From positions 1 to 16,068 of the forward strand of contig CACYZS010000011.1 of assembly GCA_902778985.1 (NCBI GenBank): a stretch of 16,068 bases of DNA, given 5' to 3'. Position numbers and translations under genes: made by a program. The DNA comes from an uncultured Ruminococcus sp. (lineage in GTDB: Bacteria; Bacillota; Clostridia; Oscillospirales; CAG-272). The notes beneath the pieces were generated by a model, which saw only the letters and a list, made by a program, of their open reading frames with translations, had not been told where the DNA came from and made no database searches. Of this stretch, positions 8,124 to 14,245 are shown piece after piece; the first letter of the stretch is position 1; every line of letters begins with the position of its first letter.

Positions 8124-8309
8124 TCACGCACGGGTGACTTTGCCGGAACGAAGGCAACGGGAGCAGACGTAAACGGTCTTGTGAGTCCCGTTAACGATAG
8201 CCCGAACCTTACGGATATTTGCCTTCCAGGTTCTGTTGGTCTTGCGATTCGAGTGGGAAACGGCGTTCCCGAACGCGATCTTCTTATCGCAAAATTCGCA
8301 CTGAGCCAT
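8124..8309 (-). CDS. rpmB: 50S ribosomal protein L28
   Basis: A 61-residue ribosomal large-subunit protein starting MAQCEFCDKK. It has two CxxC pairs (CEFC near the N-terminus, CSRC near the C-terminus), making it the zinc-binding form of L28. SHSNRKTNRTWKANIR and RSGKVTRA match the family. The start is the ATG at 8309, not the in-frame ATG five codons upstream, because the Shine-Dalgarno GGAGGTG (8316-8322, minus strand) sits between them. It is transcribed alone from a strong promoter about 80 bases upstream, as is common for rpmB in Firmicutes. Confidence 0.97.
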   Translation of the reverse strand: MAQCEFCDKKIAFGNAVSHSNRKTNRTWKANIRKVRAIVNGTHKTVYVCSRCLRSGKVTRA

Positions 8310-8390
8310 GATTTTCACCTCCATAAAACACGCACGATCGGACGGATCTATCTGATCTTTTTTTCAAAAACCTATAAATCGGCGAAGCCT

Positions 8391-8419
8391 ATTATAACAC
8401 AGTCGGAAAAGAATTGCAA
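8391..8419 (-). promoter_or_regulatory. Strong rpmB promoter
   Basis: Read on the minus strand, TTGCAA (8414-8419), a 17-base spacer and TATAAT (8391-8396), with an extended -10 (TGT directly before TATAAT). It leaves a 5' leader of roughly 75 bases before rpmB, in which I see no clear repressor or attenuator structure. Confidence 0.88.
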
Positions 8420-8512
8420 GTGTTTTCGCAAAAAAAATTGCGAGGGCGGACGATCGGCGCGCCCGCGGCGTGCGGCGCGGGCGAAAAAATGTCGCCCGGA
8501 GCGGCTTTCGCC

Positions 8513-8541
8513 TTGATTTTTCGGGCGCGTTGTGCTATACT
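8513..8541 (+). promoter_or_regulatory. Promoter of the small acidic membrane peptide gene
   Basis: TTGATT (8513-8518), a 17-base spacer ending in TGC (extended -10), and TATACT (8536-8541), 54 bases before the ATG at 8596. It is divergent from the rpmB promoter, with about 93 bases between the -35 boxes. Confidence 0.85.
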
Positions 8542-8595
8542 CTTTTCGGAAACCAAATCGCGTGAACGGGCGACGGCGCCCGGGAAGGAGATAAG

Positions 8596-8832
8596 ATGGA
8601 AGAAGTATTGCAGATCGTCGGTTCGATTTTGCTCTTGGTCGTCGGCGTGGCGGTGATCCTGTACGTATTGTTCCGGAAGAGCCCGGTGAAGAACGCCGAG
8701 CCCGAGGCGACCGAAGAGGACGCCAACGAGACCGACGGGGAAGAGGACGACGGCGACGATATCCCCGAAGGGGAGACGCCCGCCGAGATCGCGCGCGAAA
8801 AAGAGGAGCCCGAGAATCCCGACCTCGAGTGA
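8596..8832 (+). CDS. Small single-pass membrane protein with acidic tail, function unknown
   Basis: A 78-residue protein with a short N-terminal segment and one transmembrane helix at about 7-27. A brief basic stretch (RKSPVK, 27-32) follows, then about 45 strongly acidic residues rich in Glu, Asp and Pro. Positive-inside logic puts the tail in the cytoplasm. It has its own good promoter, a GGAAGGAG ribosome site and a terminator, so it is a real monocistronic gene. I do not recognise the family. The tail is low-complexity, so homology searches will be weak. It could be a membrane-tethered adaptor, but nothing in the sequence fixes a role. Confidence 0.75.
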   Translation: MEEVLQIVGSILLLVVGVAVILYVLFRKSPVKNAEPEATEEDANETDGEEDDGDDIPEGETPAEIAREKEEPENPDLE

Positions 8833-8856
8833 TGATTCCCCAAAAACAGAAAGAAC

Positions 8857-8890
8857 CCCCCGGCAAAAATCCGCCGGGGGATCCTTTTTT
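8857..8890. terminator. Bidirectional terminator
   Basis: An 8-bp all-GC stem (8857-8864 with 8873-8880) is followed on the plus strand by CCTTTTTT (8883-8890). Its last T overlaps the minus-strand stop codon of the helical-bundle gene. On the minus strand the stem is followed by a TTCTTTCTGTTTTT run. It can therefore serve both convergent genes. Confidence 0.9.
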
Positions 8891-9323
8891 AAAGTTCGGC
8901 GCGCATCGAGACGGCGGTATCGGCTTCGAGGGCGATCAACCGCTCGGCAAGCGAGCGCGACTTCTCGTCCGCCGCGGGGTACTGGTTGAGATAGCGCGAG
9001 AGCGACTTGACGCCCATGTTGCACCCGTCGGTCATTAACGACGCGATGGTCTCGTCCGAGCGGTCCATCGCGATCTCGACGTTGGTCTTGATCCACGACA
9101 TAGACTTGGCGACCGGGTTCGGGTTCTTGCCCCCGTCGCGGCACTCGTCGAGCAGTTCCCGTACCTCGTCGCCGAGCGTCTCGTGTTCTTCTCGGCAGCG
9201 GATCAGCGTTTCGCGCAGCGCGTCCCCCTTCACCTTGTCGATCACCTCGTTGATCGAGTCCACCCCCATTTTGATCCCCGCGTCACATTCGCGGAGCAGG
9301 CGGACGGTATCGTTTTCCTGCAT
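8889..9323 (-). CDS. Conserved helical-bundle protein, ferritin-like/DUF2383-type
   Basis: A 144-residue, almost entirely helical soluble protein. It appears to be four amphipathic helices at about 3-30, 33-62, 68-100 and 105-142. Conserved-looking blocks are LLRECDAGIKMG, SWIKTNVEIAMD and MTDGCNMGVKSLSRYLNQYPAAD. I recall closely similar proteins in Clostridia, usually annotated as hypothetical or DUF2383-like four-helix bundles. His and Glu residues (CREEHETLGDE) resemble ferritin-like metal ligands, but a full diiron set is not evident. It is monocistronic, with a -10-like TATAGT (9371-9376, minus strand) upstream but a poor -35. The function is unknown. Confidence 0.75.
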   Translation of the reverse strand: MQENDTVRLLRECDAGIKMGVDSINEVIDKVKGDALRETLIRCREEHETLGDEVRELLDECRDGGKNPNPVAKSMSWIKTNVEIAMDRSDETIASLMTDGCNMGVKSLSRYLNQYPAADEKSRSLAERLIALEADTAVSMRAEL

Positions 9324-9386
9324 GGTCTTTCCCCTTTCGTTTTTTCGCAGTATGCCCGGGTAAACCGGAAACTATACCGGCGCTCC

Positions 9387-9415
9387 TTGCAAAGCGGGAC
9401 GATCCGTGCTATAAT
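9387..9415 (+). promoter_or_regulatory. rsmJ promoter, sharing its spacer with the lexA promoter
   Basis: TTGCAA (9387-9392), a 17-base spacer ending in TGC (extended -10), and TATAAT (9410-9415), 29 bases before the start codon. The whole element matches the lexA promoter at 26 of 29 bases, including 14 of the 17 spacer bases (AGCGGGA, four bases, CCGTGC). Confidence 0.92.
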
Positions 9416-9443
9416 CAAAGAAAAAAAGGGAAGGAGCGGGAAG

Positions 9444-10076
9444 ATGACCGGGGAAGCGAAACTGATCGAGACCGCCGAAGGGCTGACGCTCTCGGACGGG
9501 AAGAACGCCGTCCGCGGCGACTTTACCCGCCTTCTGCCCCGGATCAGGCGCGGGAATCTCGCAAGCGAGCATCTGGTGCGCGCCGTGAGGATCAAGGGGA
9601 TCACCGAACCGCTGGTGGTCGACGCGACCGCCGGGCTCGGGGAGGACGCGTTTCTGCTCGCGGCGGCGGGCTGCCGCGTTCTGCTCTTTGAGCGTGATCC
9701 CGTGATCGCCGCCCTGCTCCGCGACGCGCTCGAGCGGGCAAAAGCCGATCCCGAGACCGCCCCGATCGCCTCGCGCCTGACGCTCCGCCCCGAGGACAGC
9801 ATCCCGGTCCTGCCGACGCTTTCCCCCGACGTCGTGCTGCTCGATCCGATGTTCCCCGAGCGCAAGAAAACGGCGCTGGTCAAAAAGAAGTTCCAGTTGA
9901 TCCATCTGCTTGAAAAGCCGTGCGAAGACGAGCGCGCCCTGCTCGACGCGGCGCTCGCCGCCCGTCCGAAGCGGATCGTGATCAAGCGCCCGGCGAAGGG
10001 TCCGTTCCTTGCCGGGGTAAAGCCGTCCTACTCGCTTGACGGCAGCGCGGTGCGCTTCGACTGCATCGTACCCTGA
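9444..10076 (+). CDS. rsmJ: Class I SAM-dependent methyltransferase, RsmJ-like
   Basis: A 210-residue protein matching RsmJ, which makes N2-methylguanosine at 16S rRNA position 1516 (E. coli numbering). It has RGDF (24-27), the SAM-binding motif DATAGLGEDAF (60-70), the motif II acidic end FERDPV (82-87), and LDPMFPERKKTALVKK (133-148), which is diagnostic of the family. The ATG at 9444 is chosen because AAGGAG lies just upstream and the promoter ends at 9415. The same frame stays open further 5' but would run antisense through the neighbouring gene. RsmJ is best studied in Gammaproteobacteria, and the modification by this clostridial homologue is inferred. Confidence 0.88.
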   Translation: MTGEAKLIETAEGLTLSDGKNAVRGDFTRLLPRIRRGNLASEHLVRAVRIKGITEPLVVDATAGLGEDAFLLAAAGCRVLLFERDPVIAALLRDALERAKADPETAPIASRLTLRPEDSIPVLPTLSPDVVLLDPMFPERKKTALVKKKFQLIHLLEKPCEDERALLDAALAARPKRIVIKRPAKGPFLAGVKPSYSLDGSAVRFDCIVP

Positions 10077-10102
10077 CGGCGTTTTGCCCGAACGGAGAAG
10101 AA

Positions 10103-10142
10103 AACCCCCTCTGCAAGAATTGCAGAGGGGGTTCGGTTTTCG
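10103..10142. terminator. Bidirectional terminator between rsmJ and lexA
   Basis: A perfect 14-bp stem (10103-10116 with 10120-10133) with a GAA loop. The plus side is followed by CGGTTTT, the minus side by TTTTCTTCTCC. It lies between the convergent stops at 10076 and 10152. Confidence 0.92.
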
Positions 10143-10151
10143 GGGCGTGTT

Positions 10152-10754
10152 TCAGAGGGGTTTTAAGACCGAGACGGCGACGCCGCGGATCAGGATCGCG
10201 TCGTAGATCTGGTCGGGGTACGCTTTTTTGTCGTCGTTTGCGGCGCGGAGCACGATTTTCCGGCGTTTGGGATCGGGCAGAAAGATCTTTAGGGTCGCCT
10301 CGTTCTCGATCAGGGCGGCGACGGTCTCGCCCGGCTCGGCGGTCGGCTGCCGGCGGATCAGCACCAGGTTCCCGTCGTCGATCCCGGCGTTTTCCATCGA
10401 CCGTCCTCTGGCGCGCAGCCAGAAGTATTCGCCGCTCCCCGAAAAACCGACGGGCAGGGGGACCGACTCGTCCCGCGTCTCGTTCACCCAGACCGGGGCG
10501 CCGCAGGCGATCTCGCCCGCGACCGGCGCCGACCGTCCCCGGCGGGACGCGACCGTCGGCGTCTCGATATGCCGACCGTTCAGTTCGATCATGCCGCTTT
10601 CCGCCATGCGGTGCAGATACTTGTGCACCGTCCCGACGGCAAGCGACAGTCCCGAGGCGATCTCGGAGATGGTCGGGGTGTAGCCGTTCTCCTCGTGGTA
10701 GCGGTCGACGAACGCGATCACGGCGTTCATGGTCTCCCGGCTCAAATACCGCAT
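10152..10754 (-). CDS. lexA: SOS repressor LexA (S24 peptidase family)
   Basis: A 200-residue repressor. The N-terminal winged-helix DNA-binding domain (about 1-65) has YTPTISEIASGLSLAVGTVHKYLHRM as its helix-turn-helix. A linker leads to the S24 self-cleavage domain. The cleavage loop is APVAGEIACGAPV with the scissile bond Cys84-Gly85, matching the Ala-Gly position of E. coli LexA. The nucleophile is Ser119 (GRSMENAG) and the general base Lys156 (EATLKIF). The recognition helix differs from the STSTVHYHL form of many LexA proteins, so the operator may not be the Bacillus box. It is monocistronic, with its own promoter. A LexA paralogue is possible if another lexA exists elsewhere in the genome. 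Confidence 0.9.
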   Translation of the reverse strand: MRYLSRETMNAVIAFVDRYHEENGYTPTISEIASGLSLAVGTVHKYLHRMAESGMIELNGRHIETPTVASRRGRSAPVAGEIACGAPVWVNETRDESVPLPVGFSGSGEYFWLRARGRSMENAGIDDGNLVLIRRQPTAEPGETVAALIENEATLKIFLPDPKRRKIVLRAANDDKKAYPDQIYDAILIRGVAVSVLKPL

Positions 10755-10789
10755 ACTGCACCTCTTATCGTGAAGATTTTTTCATTTCT

Positions 10790-10818
10790 ATTATAGCACG
10801 GCGCCTCCCGCTTTGCAA
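10790..10818 (-). promoter_or_regulatory. lexA promoter
   Basis: On the minus strand, TTGCAA (10813-10818), a 17-base spacer ending in TGC, and TATAAT (10790-10795), about 35 bases before the lexA start. It is nearly identical to the rsmJ promoter in inverted orientation. No GAAC-N4-GTTC SOS box is present. The CGG-N6-CCG dyad in the spacer is the only symmetrical candidate operator. Confidence 0.92.
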
Positions 10819-10840
10819 GTCTCGGGGCGCTTTTTTCTTT
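10801..10840 (+). terminator. Terminator-like hairpin overlapping the lexA promoter
   Basis: On the plus strand, 10801-10810 can pair with 10823-10830 (eight pairs with a two-base bulge, 12-base loop), followed at once by TTTTTTCTTTT (10831-10841). It has the form of an intrinsic terminator, but no plus-strand gene ends here. It could stop antisense or read-through transcription before the aminotransferase. The lexA -35 lies in its loop. Confidence 0.45.
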
Positions 10841-10937
10841 TGCGGGCGGGAAAACAGGGCGAATTGACCGAAACGCGGGGCGAGAGCGGCGCTTTTTTAC
10901 GCAAAACGGAGAAAAACGCCGCCGCGAACCTTAATTT

Positions 10938-10978
10938 TTGCAAAAACGGTTGCAAAAACTTGCAAAAGATAGTATAAT
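10938..10978 (+). promoter_or_regulatory. Aminotransferase promoter with three TTGCAAAA repeats
   Basis: Three copies of TTGCAAAA start at 10938, 10950 and 10960. The middle copy supplies the -35 (TTGCAA, 10950-10955), with a 17-base spacer to TATAAT (10973-10978). The -10 lacks the TGn extension. The 5' leader to the chosen start at 11047 is about 60 bases. The rest of the 10841-10937 interval holds only an imperfect GCGGCG/CGCCGC dyad. Confidence 0.9.
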
Positions 10979-11046
10979 ACAGAAAGTCTAACCGTTCATT
11001 CTGCAAGAAACCGGAACGGAAAATGCAAAATCACGGGAGAAACCGA

Positions 11047-12321
11047 ATGCGTTACGACCAAACCGACCGCGCCGGACTGCTCCGGGAGCGCGAACGCCTG
11101 ACCAAAGAGTTCGAGGCGTATTGCGCCAAGGGACTGAAACTCGATCTTTCGCGCGGCAAACCCGCGGCGGATCAACTCGATCTGTCGACGGATCTGTTGA
11201 ATATGGAACTCGCGCCCGGGGAATGGATCGCCGACGGCTTTGATTGCCGTAACTACGGCTGCCCCTGGGGGCTCCCGTCCATGCGCCGTTTCTTCGGCGA
11301 GTTGCTCGGCGTTCCTGCGGAGCAGGTGATCGTCGGCGGGAACTCCAGTCTCGCGCTGATGTACGGGACGATCTCCCGCGCGATGCTCTTCGGACTGGCG
11401 AACTCGCCCGCCCCCTGGTCGACCGAACCCGCCCGCAAGTGGCTCTGCCCCGCGCCGGGCTACGACCGCCACTTCGCCATCACCGAAAAGATGGGCTTTG
11501 AGTTGATCCCGGTCGATATGACGCCGACGGGACCGGATATGGATCAGGTCGAGAAACTGGCGCTCGATCCCACCGTCAAGGGTATCTGGTGCGTGCCGAA
11601 GTACGCAAACCCCACCGGGATCACCTACTCGGTCGATACCTGCCGCCGCCTCGCTTCCATGAAGACCGGGGCGCCCGACTTTACCGTGATGTGGGACAAC
11701 GCCTACGCCGTCCACGATCTTTCGGACGAGGGCGACGAGTTGGCGAACATCTTCGACCTCGCAAAAGAGTACGGCACCGAGGATCGCTTCATCTGCTTCA
11801 GTTCCACGTCCAAGATCACCTTCCCGGGCGCGGGCGTTTCCGCCATGGCGGCAAGCCCCGCCAACGTCGAGGCGGCGAAGAAGTATATCGCCGTCGAGAC
11901 CATCGGCTACGACAAACTGAACCAACTCCGTCATCTGAAGTACTTAAAGGACGCTGCGGGCGTGAAAAACCAGATGGCGCGTCACAAAGCCCTGCTCGAA
12001 GGAAAGTTCCGCGTGCTCGAAGAGACGCTCGAACGCGACCTCGGCGGGCTCGGGATCGCCGAATGGACGCACCCGAACGGCGGGTACTTCGTCAGCCTGG
12101 ATCTGTCCGACGGATGTGCCAAGCGCACCTACGAACTCGCCAAAGAGGCGGGCGTGACGCTGACGCCCGCGGGCGCGACCTTCCCCTACGGCAAGGATCC
12201 CCGCGACCGCAATCTCCGCCTGGCGCCCACCTGCTGCCCGGTCGGGGATCTGGCGACCGCCGCTTCGATCCTGACCGTCGCCGCCCGGCTCGCCGCCCTT
12301 GAAAAACTCCTTTCACGTTAA
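11047..12321 (+). CDS. PLP-dependent aminotransferase, aspartate aminotransferase subgroup Ic
   Basis: A 424-residue fold-type I PLP enzyme. It has LDLSRGKPA (32-40), GGNSSLALMYG (97-107) for cofactor phosphate binding, PGYDRHFAI (137-145), NPTG (188-191) and WDNAYAVHD (216-224) with the Asp and Tyr that hold the pyridine ring. The Schiff-base Lys256 lies in STSKITFPGAG. Length and motifs fit the Asp_aminotransf (Ic) group, whose characterised members transaminate aspartate and glutamate with 2-oxoacids. The ATG at 11047 is preferred over the one at 11023 because a GGGAG site lies 9 bases before it; the earlier start would add eight residues. The gene is monocistronic between its own promoter and terminator. 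Confidence 0.93.
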   Translation: MRYDQTDRAGLLRERERLTKEFEAYCAKGLKLDLSRGKPAADQLDLSTDLLNMELAPGEWIADGFDCRNYGCPWGLPSMRRFFGELLGVPAEQVIVGGNSSLALMYGTISRAMLFGLANSPAPWSTEPARKWLCPAPGYDRHFAITEKMGFELIPVDMTPTGPDMDQVEKLALDPTVKGIWCVPKYANPTGITYSVDTCRRLASMKTGAPDFTVMWDNAYAVHDLSDEGDELANIFDLAKEYGTEDRFICFSSTSKITFPGAGVSAMAASPANVEAAKKYIAVETIGYDKLNQLRHLKYLKDAAGVKNQMARHKALLEGKFRVLEETLERDLGGLGIAEWTHPNGGYFVSLDLSDGCAKRTYELAKEAGVTLTPAGATFPYGKDPRDRNLRLAPTCCPVGDLATAASILTVAARLAALEKLLSR

Positions 12322-12386
12322 CCCTCCCGGGCGACCGCACCGCCCCCGCCGGACGGTCGGAACGCACGCCCGGTTTCCTCGCTTCT

Positions 12387-12419
12387 CCCGCCGGGATCCC
12401 GCCCGGCGGGTTCTCTTTT
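12387..12419 (+). terminator. Terminator of the aminotransferase gene
   Basis: A 9-bp GC stem (12387-12395 with 12402-12410) and 6-base loop, then TTCTCTTTTA. It is 66 bases after the stop. The intervening sequence has no other structure that I can see. Confidence 0.9.
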
Positions 12420-12421
12420 AT

Positions 12422-12450
12422 AAAAAAGTCACCCGACGCGCGACTTTTTT
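12422..12450. repeat. AAAAAAGTC / GACTTTTTT inverted repeat upstream of the XRE gene
   Basis: A perfect 9-bp inverted repeat (12422-12430 with 12442-12450) surrounds an 11-base GC-rich centre. It sits between the aminotransferase terminator and the XRE promoter, 11 bases before the -35. It could be a second, A/T-flanked terminator or an operator for the adjacent repressor. Confidence 0.6.
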
Positions 12451-12461
12451 CACAAAAGGGG

Positions 12462-12490
12462 TTGCATACCGCGTGCTTTTGTGGTAGAAT
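12462..12490 (+). promoter_or_regulatory. Promoter of the XRE-S24 repressor operon
   Basis: TTGCAT (12462-12467), a 17-base spacer ending in TGG (extended -10), and TAGAAT (12485-12490), 39 bases before the ATG at 12530. Confidence 0.87.
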
Positions 12491-12529
12491 AGGATAGAAA
12501 ACCGAACGAAAAGGGGGCGGATCGACAAA

Positions 12530-13153
12530 ATGGGACTCGGACAAAACATCAAAGCGCGGCGCAAGGCGCTGAAACTGACGCTTGAGGACGTGGCGGCGGA
12601 AGTCGGCACGAGCAAGCAGACCATCCAACGCTACGAAAGCGGGCAGATCGCGAACATCCCGCAGGAGAAGATCGAGCGGCTCGCGGCGGCGCTCGGCACG
12701 ACTCCGGCGGCGCTGGTCGGGTGGGAAGCAAGCCCCGACGCGGAAGGCAAACTCTTCCCGATCCGGGTGCGGCGGGTGCCGATGCTCGGCAAGATCGCCT
12801 GCGGCACGCCCATCTACGCCGAAGAGGAATACGGCACTTACCTTGCCGTCGACGAGAAACTGGACGTCGACTTTTGTCTTCGCGCCTGCGGGGACAGTAT
12901 GATCGGCGCGCGGATCATGGACGGGGATCTGGTGCTGGTGAAAAAGCAGGAGTCGGTCGACAACGGCGAGATCGCCGCCGTCGCGGTCGAGGGGGAAGCC
13001 ACCCTGAAGCGGGTGTACTACTACCCCGATAAGCAGAAATTGATCCTCACGCCCGAAAACCCCCGGTATGAACCGCTGGTTTACATAGGGGCGGAACTCG
13101 ACCGCATCCAGATACTCGGGAAAGCCGTGGCTTTCCAGAGTAGGTTGCATTGA
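12530..13153 (+). CDS. XRE-family repressor with S24 self-cleavage domain
   Basis: A 207-residue, phage-repressor-like protein. An N-terminal Cro/C1-type helix-turn-helix (about 5-60; LTLEDVAAEVGTSKQTIQRYESGQ) is followed by a short linker and a complete S24 domain. The cleavage loop VPMLGKIACGTPI has the scissile Cys91-Gly92. The nucleophile is Ser123 (GDSMIGARI), and the general base is Lys160 (EATLKRV). Such proteins are inactivated by RecA-stimulated autocleavage during DNA damage. The cleavage loop closely resembles that of LexA in this window. It is followed after 14 bases by a 337-codon gene of unknown function. No integrase or phage structural gene is nearby, so it looks chromosomal rather than part of an intact prophage. 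Confidence 0.92.
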   Translation: MGLGQNIKARRKALKLTLEDVAAEVGTSKQTIQRYESGQIANIPQEKIERLAAALGTTPAALVGWEASPDAEGKLFPIRVRRVPMLGKIACGTPIYAEEEYGTYLAVDEKLDVDFCLRACGDSMIGARIMDGDLVLVKKQESVDNGEIAAVAVEGEATLKRVYYYPDKQKLILTPENPRYEPLVYIGAELDRIQILGKAVAFQSRLH

Positions 13154-13167
13154 CGAACGGAGAAAAT

Positions 13168-14181
13168 ATGGAAGGATATCTTGCACTGTATATTCGGGGC
13201 GTCGGTTTGGGCACCTGGCCGCTTGCCGGGATCACGGTTGAAGCCGATGCGGTGCGGCTCTCGTTTGCCGGGGGAGAGGAGTGCGTCGCGGAGAACCCCG
13301 AGGGCGTGACCGAGACCGACGGCGGGATCGAGATCGAAGAGGCGGATAACGTCGTATGGCGCGGCGTTCCCGAAGAATTGAGCCGCGAATTCCGCCCGGG
13401 CGACGGAAAACCGGAGAGCAAAGCGTTGAGTTTTGCTGCATGGGAACTCGGGCTGAAGATCCCCCGCGAACTTGAAAACGAGTGGCGGGAGCGGATCAAG
13501 GCGAATTTGCTTGCCAAGATCGCCGAAACGGACGGGAACGAGCGGATCAAGACGGTCAAACGCTACTGCGATCTGCTGCAGGAAGACGAGGCCGCCCGGT
13601 ATATCGCGGCGTTTGCCGAAGAGAAGCGGCTCGAACCCGAAGAGATCGAAGAGTTGACCGCGTACCGGGAAGGACGCGTTAAGCGCGGCGAGCGGATCAA
13701 GCGGGCGTTCATCTCCGACACCGTCGACGCCGCCCCGGCGGGGTTCGTTTCGTATCCCGTCGCCGCCCTGATCGGTCGCCGCTACGAGACGCGGTTTGAG
13801 TCAAACGTGCGGGTGTACGCGCCTGCCGGCATCGATTTCAACGAGGTGTGGTACGCGTTTTCGGTGGGCAGGGTCGGCTTCCTTGATCTCGGGTTGATCC
13901 GGTACCGAAAGATGATGGACTGCTGCCTGTCTTTGCTTTACCAGCCGTTCTTTGACGACCTGTACCTGCAGATCAAGAACGCGATCGGCGGGATCCCGAA
14001 ACGGAAACGGAAGACGATCGAGAAAAAGATCCTGCGCTTCTACGTTGATCCGAAGCGCCTTGCGATCGTGAAACTGCTGACCGAGCGGGGCGTGCCGGTC
14101 GCCGGATACGATTTCTTTGAAGAGCACGGCGTTTACGAAAAGTCGAAGGAACTGATCGACTTGATCCGCGCAGCCCGGTAA
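13168..14181 (+). CDS. Protein of unknown function downstream of the XRE-S24 repressor
   Basis: A 337-residue soluble protein that I do not recognise. Residues 1-70 look beta-rich (short alternating strands around GTWPLAGITVEADAVRLSF and an EE-rich turn). Residues 90-185 are predicted highly charged helix. Residues 190-260 are mixed, with hydrophobic stretches and a CC pair (252-253). Residues 262-337 are helical with a basic patch KRKRKTIEKK (279-287). No signal peptide, confident membrane segment or nucleotide motif is visible. The start is the ATG at 13168, preceded by CGGAG. The frame also has a TTG at 13150 overlapping the repressor stop. The gene has the same composition as its neighbours and ends before a strong terminator, so it is probably coexpressed with the repressor. 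Confidence 0.85.
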   Translation: MEGYLALYIRGVGLGTWPLAGITVEADAVRLSFAGGEECVAENPEGVTETDGGIEIEEADNVVWRGVPEELSREFRPGDGKPESKALSFAAWELGLKIPRELENEWRERIKANLLAKIAETDGNERIKTVKRYCDLLQEDEAARYIAAFAEEKRLEPEEIEELTAYREGRVKRGERIKRAFISDTVDAAPAGFVSYPVAALIGRRYETRFESNVRVYAPAGIDFNEVWYAFSVGRVGFLDLGLIRYRKMMDCCLSLLYQPFFDDLYLQIKNAIGGIPKRKRKTIEKKILRFYVDPKRLAIVKLLTERGVPVAGYDFFEEHGVYEKSKELIDLIRAAR

Positions 14182-14213
14182 AACCGGGAATTCCCGAATA
14201 AAACCTGAAAGAC

Positions 14214-14245
14214 AGCCGCCGGGCGTTTGCCCGGCGGCTTTTTTG
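14214..14245 (+). terminator. Strong terminator of the XRE operon
   Basis: A perfect 11-bp GC stem (14214-14224 with 14229-14239), four-base loop and T6 tail. A separate 12-base palindrome (CGGGAATTCCCG, 14185-14196) lies just after the stop codon. Confidence 0.94.

Noticed and set aside
8310..8324. Five-codon N-terminal extension of L28
   Set aside because: The Shine-Dalgarno GGAGGTG lies inside the extension, and L28 proteins start MAxxCE.
6864..8516. 550-codon open frame overlapping the YtvI-like gene and rpmB
   Set aside because: It is Arg/Ser-rich, a shadow typical of GC-rich coding DNA, and crosses two convergent real genes and their terminator.
9183..9443. Upstream extension of the rsmJ frame to 297 codons
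   Set aside because: The extension runs antisense through the helical-bundle gene and over the rsmJ promoter. The ribosome site and promoter fix the start at 9444.
10886..10922. GCGGCG/CGCCGC dyad with T and A runs upstream of the aminotransferase
   Set aside because: It has a bulge and a long loop, the T-run is inside the stem rather than after it, and no gene ends nearby. Probably fortuitous in GC-rich DNA.
12530..14181. Prophage remnant suggested by the phage-like repressor
   Set aside because: No integrase, att-like repeats, structural or lysis genes are present, and composition matches the flanking chromosome.
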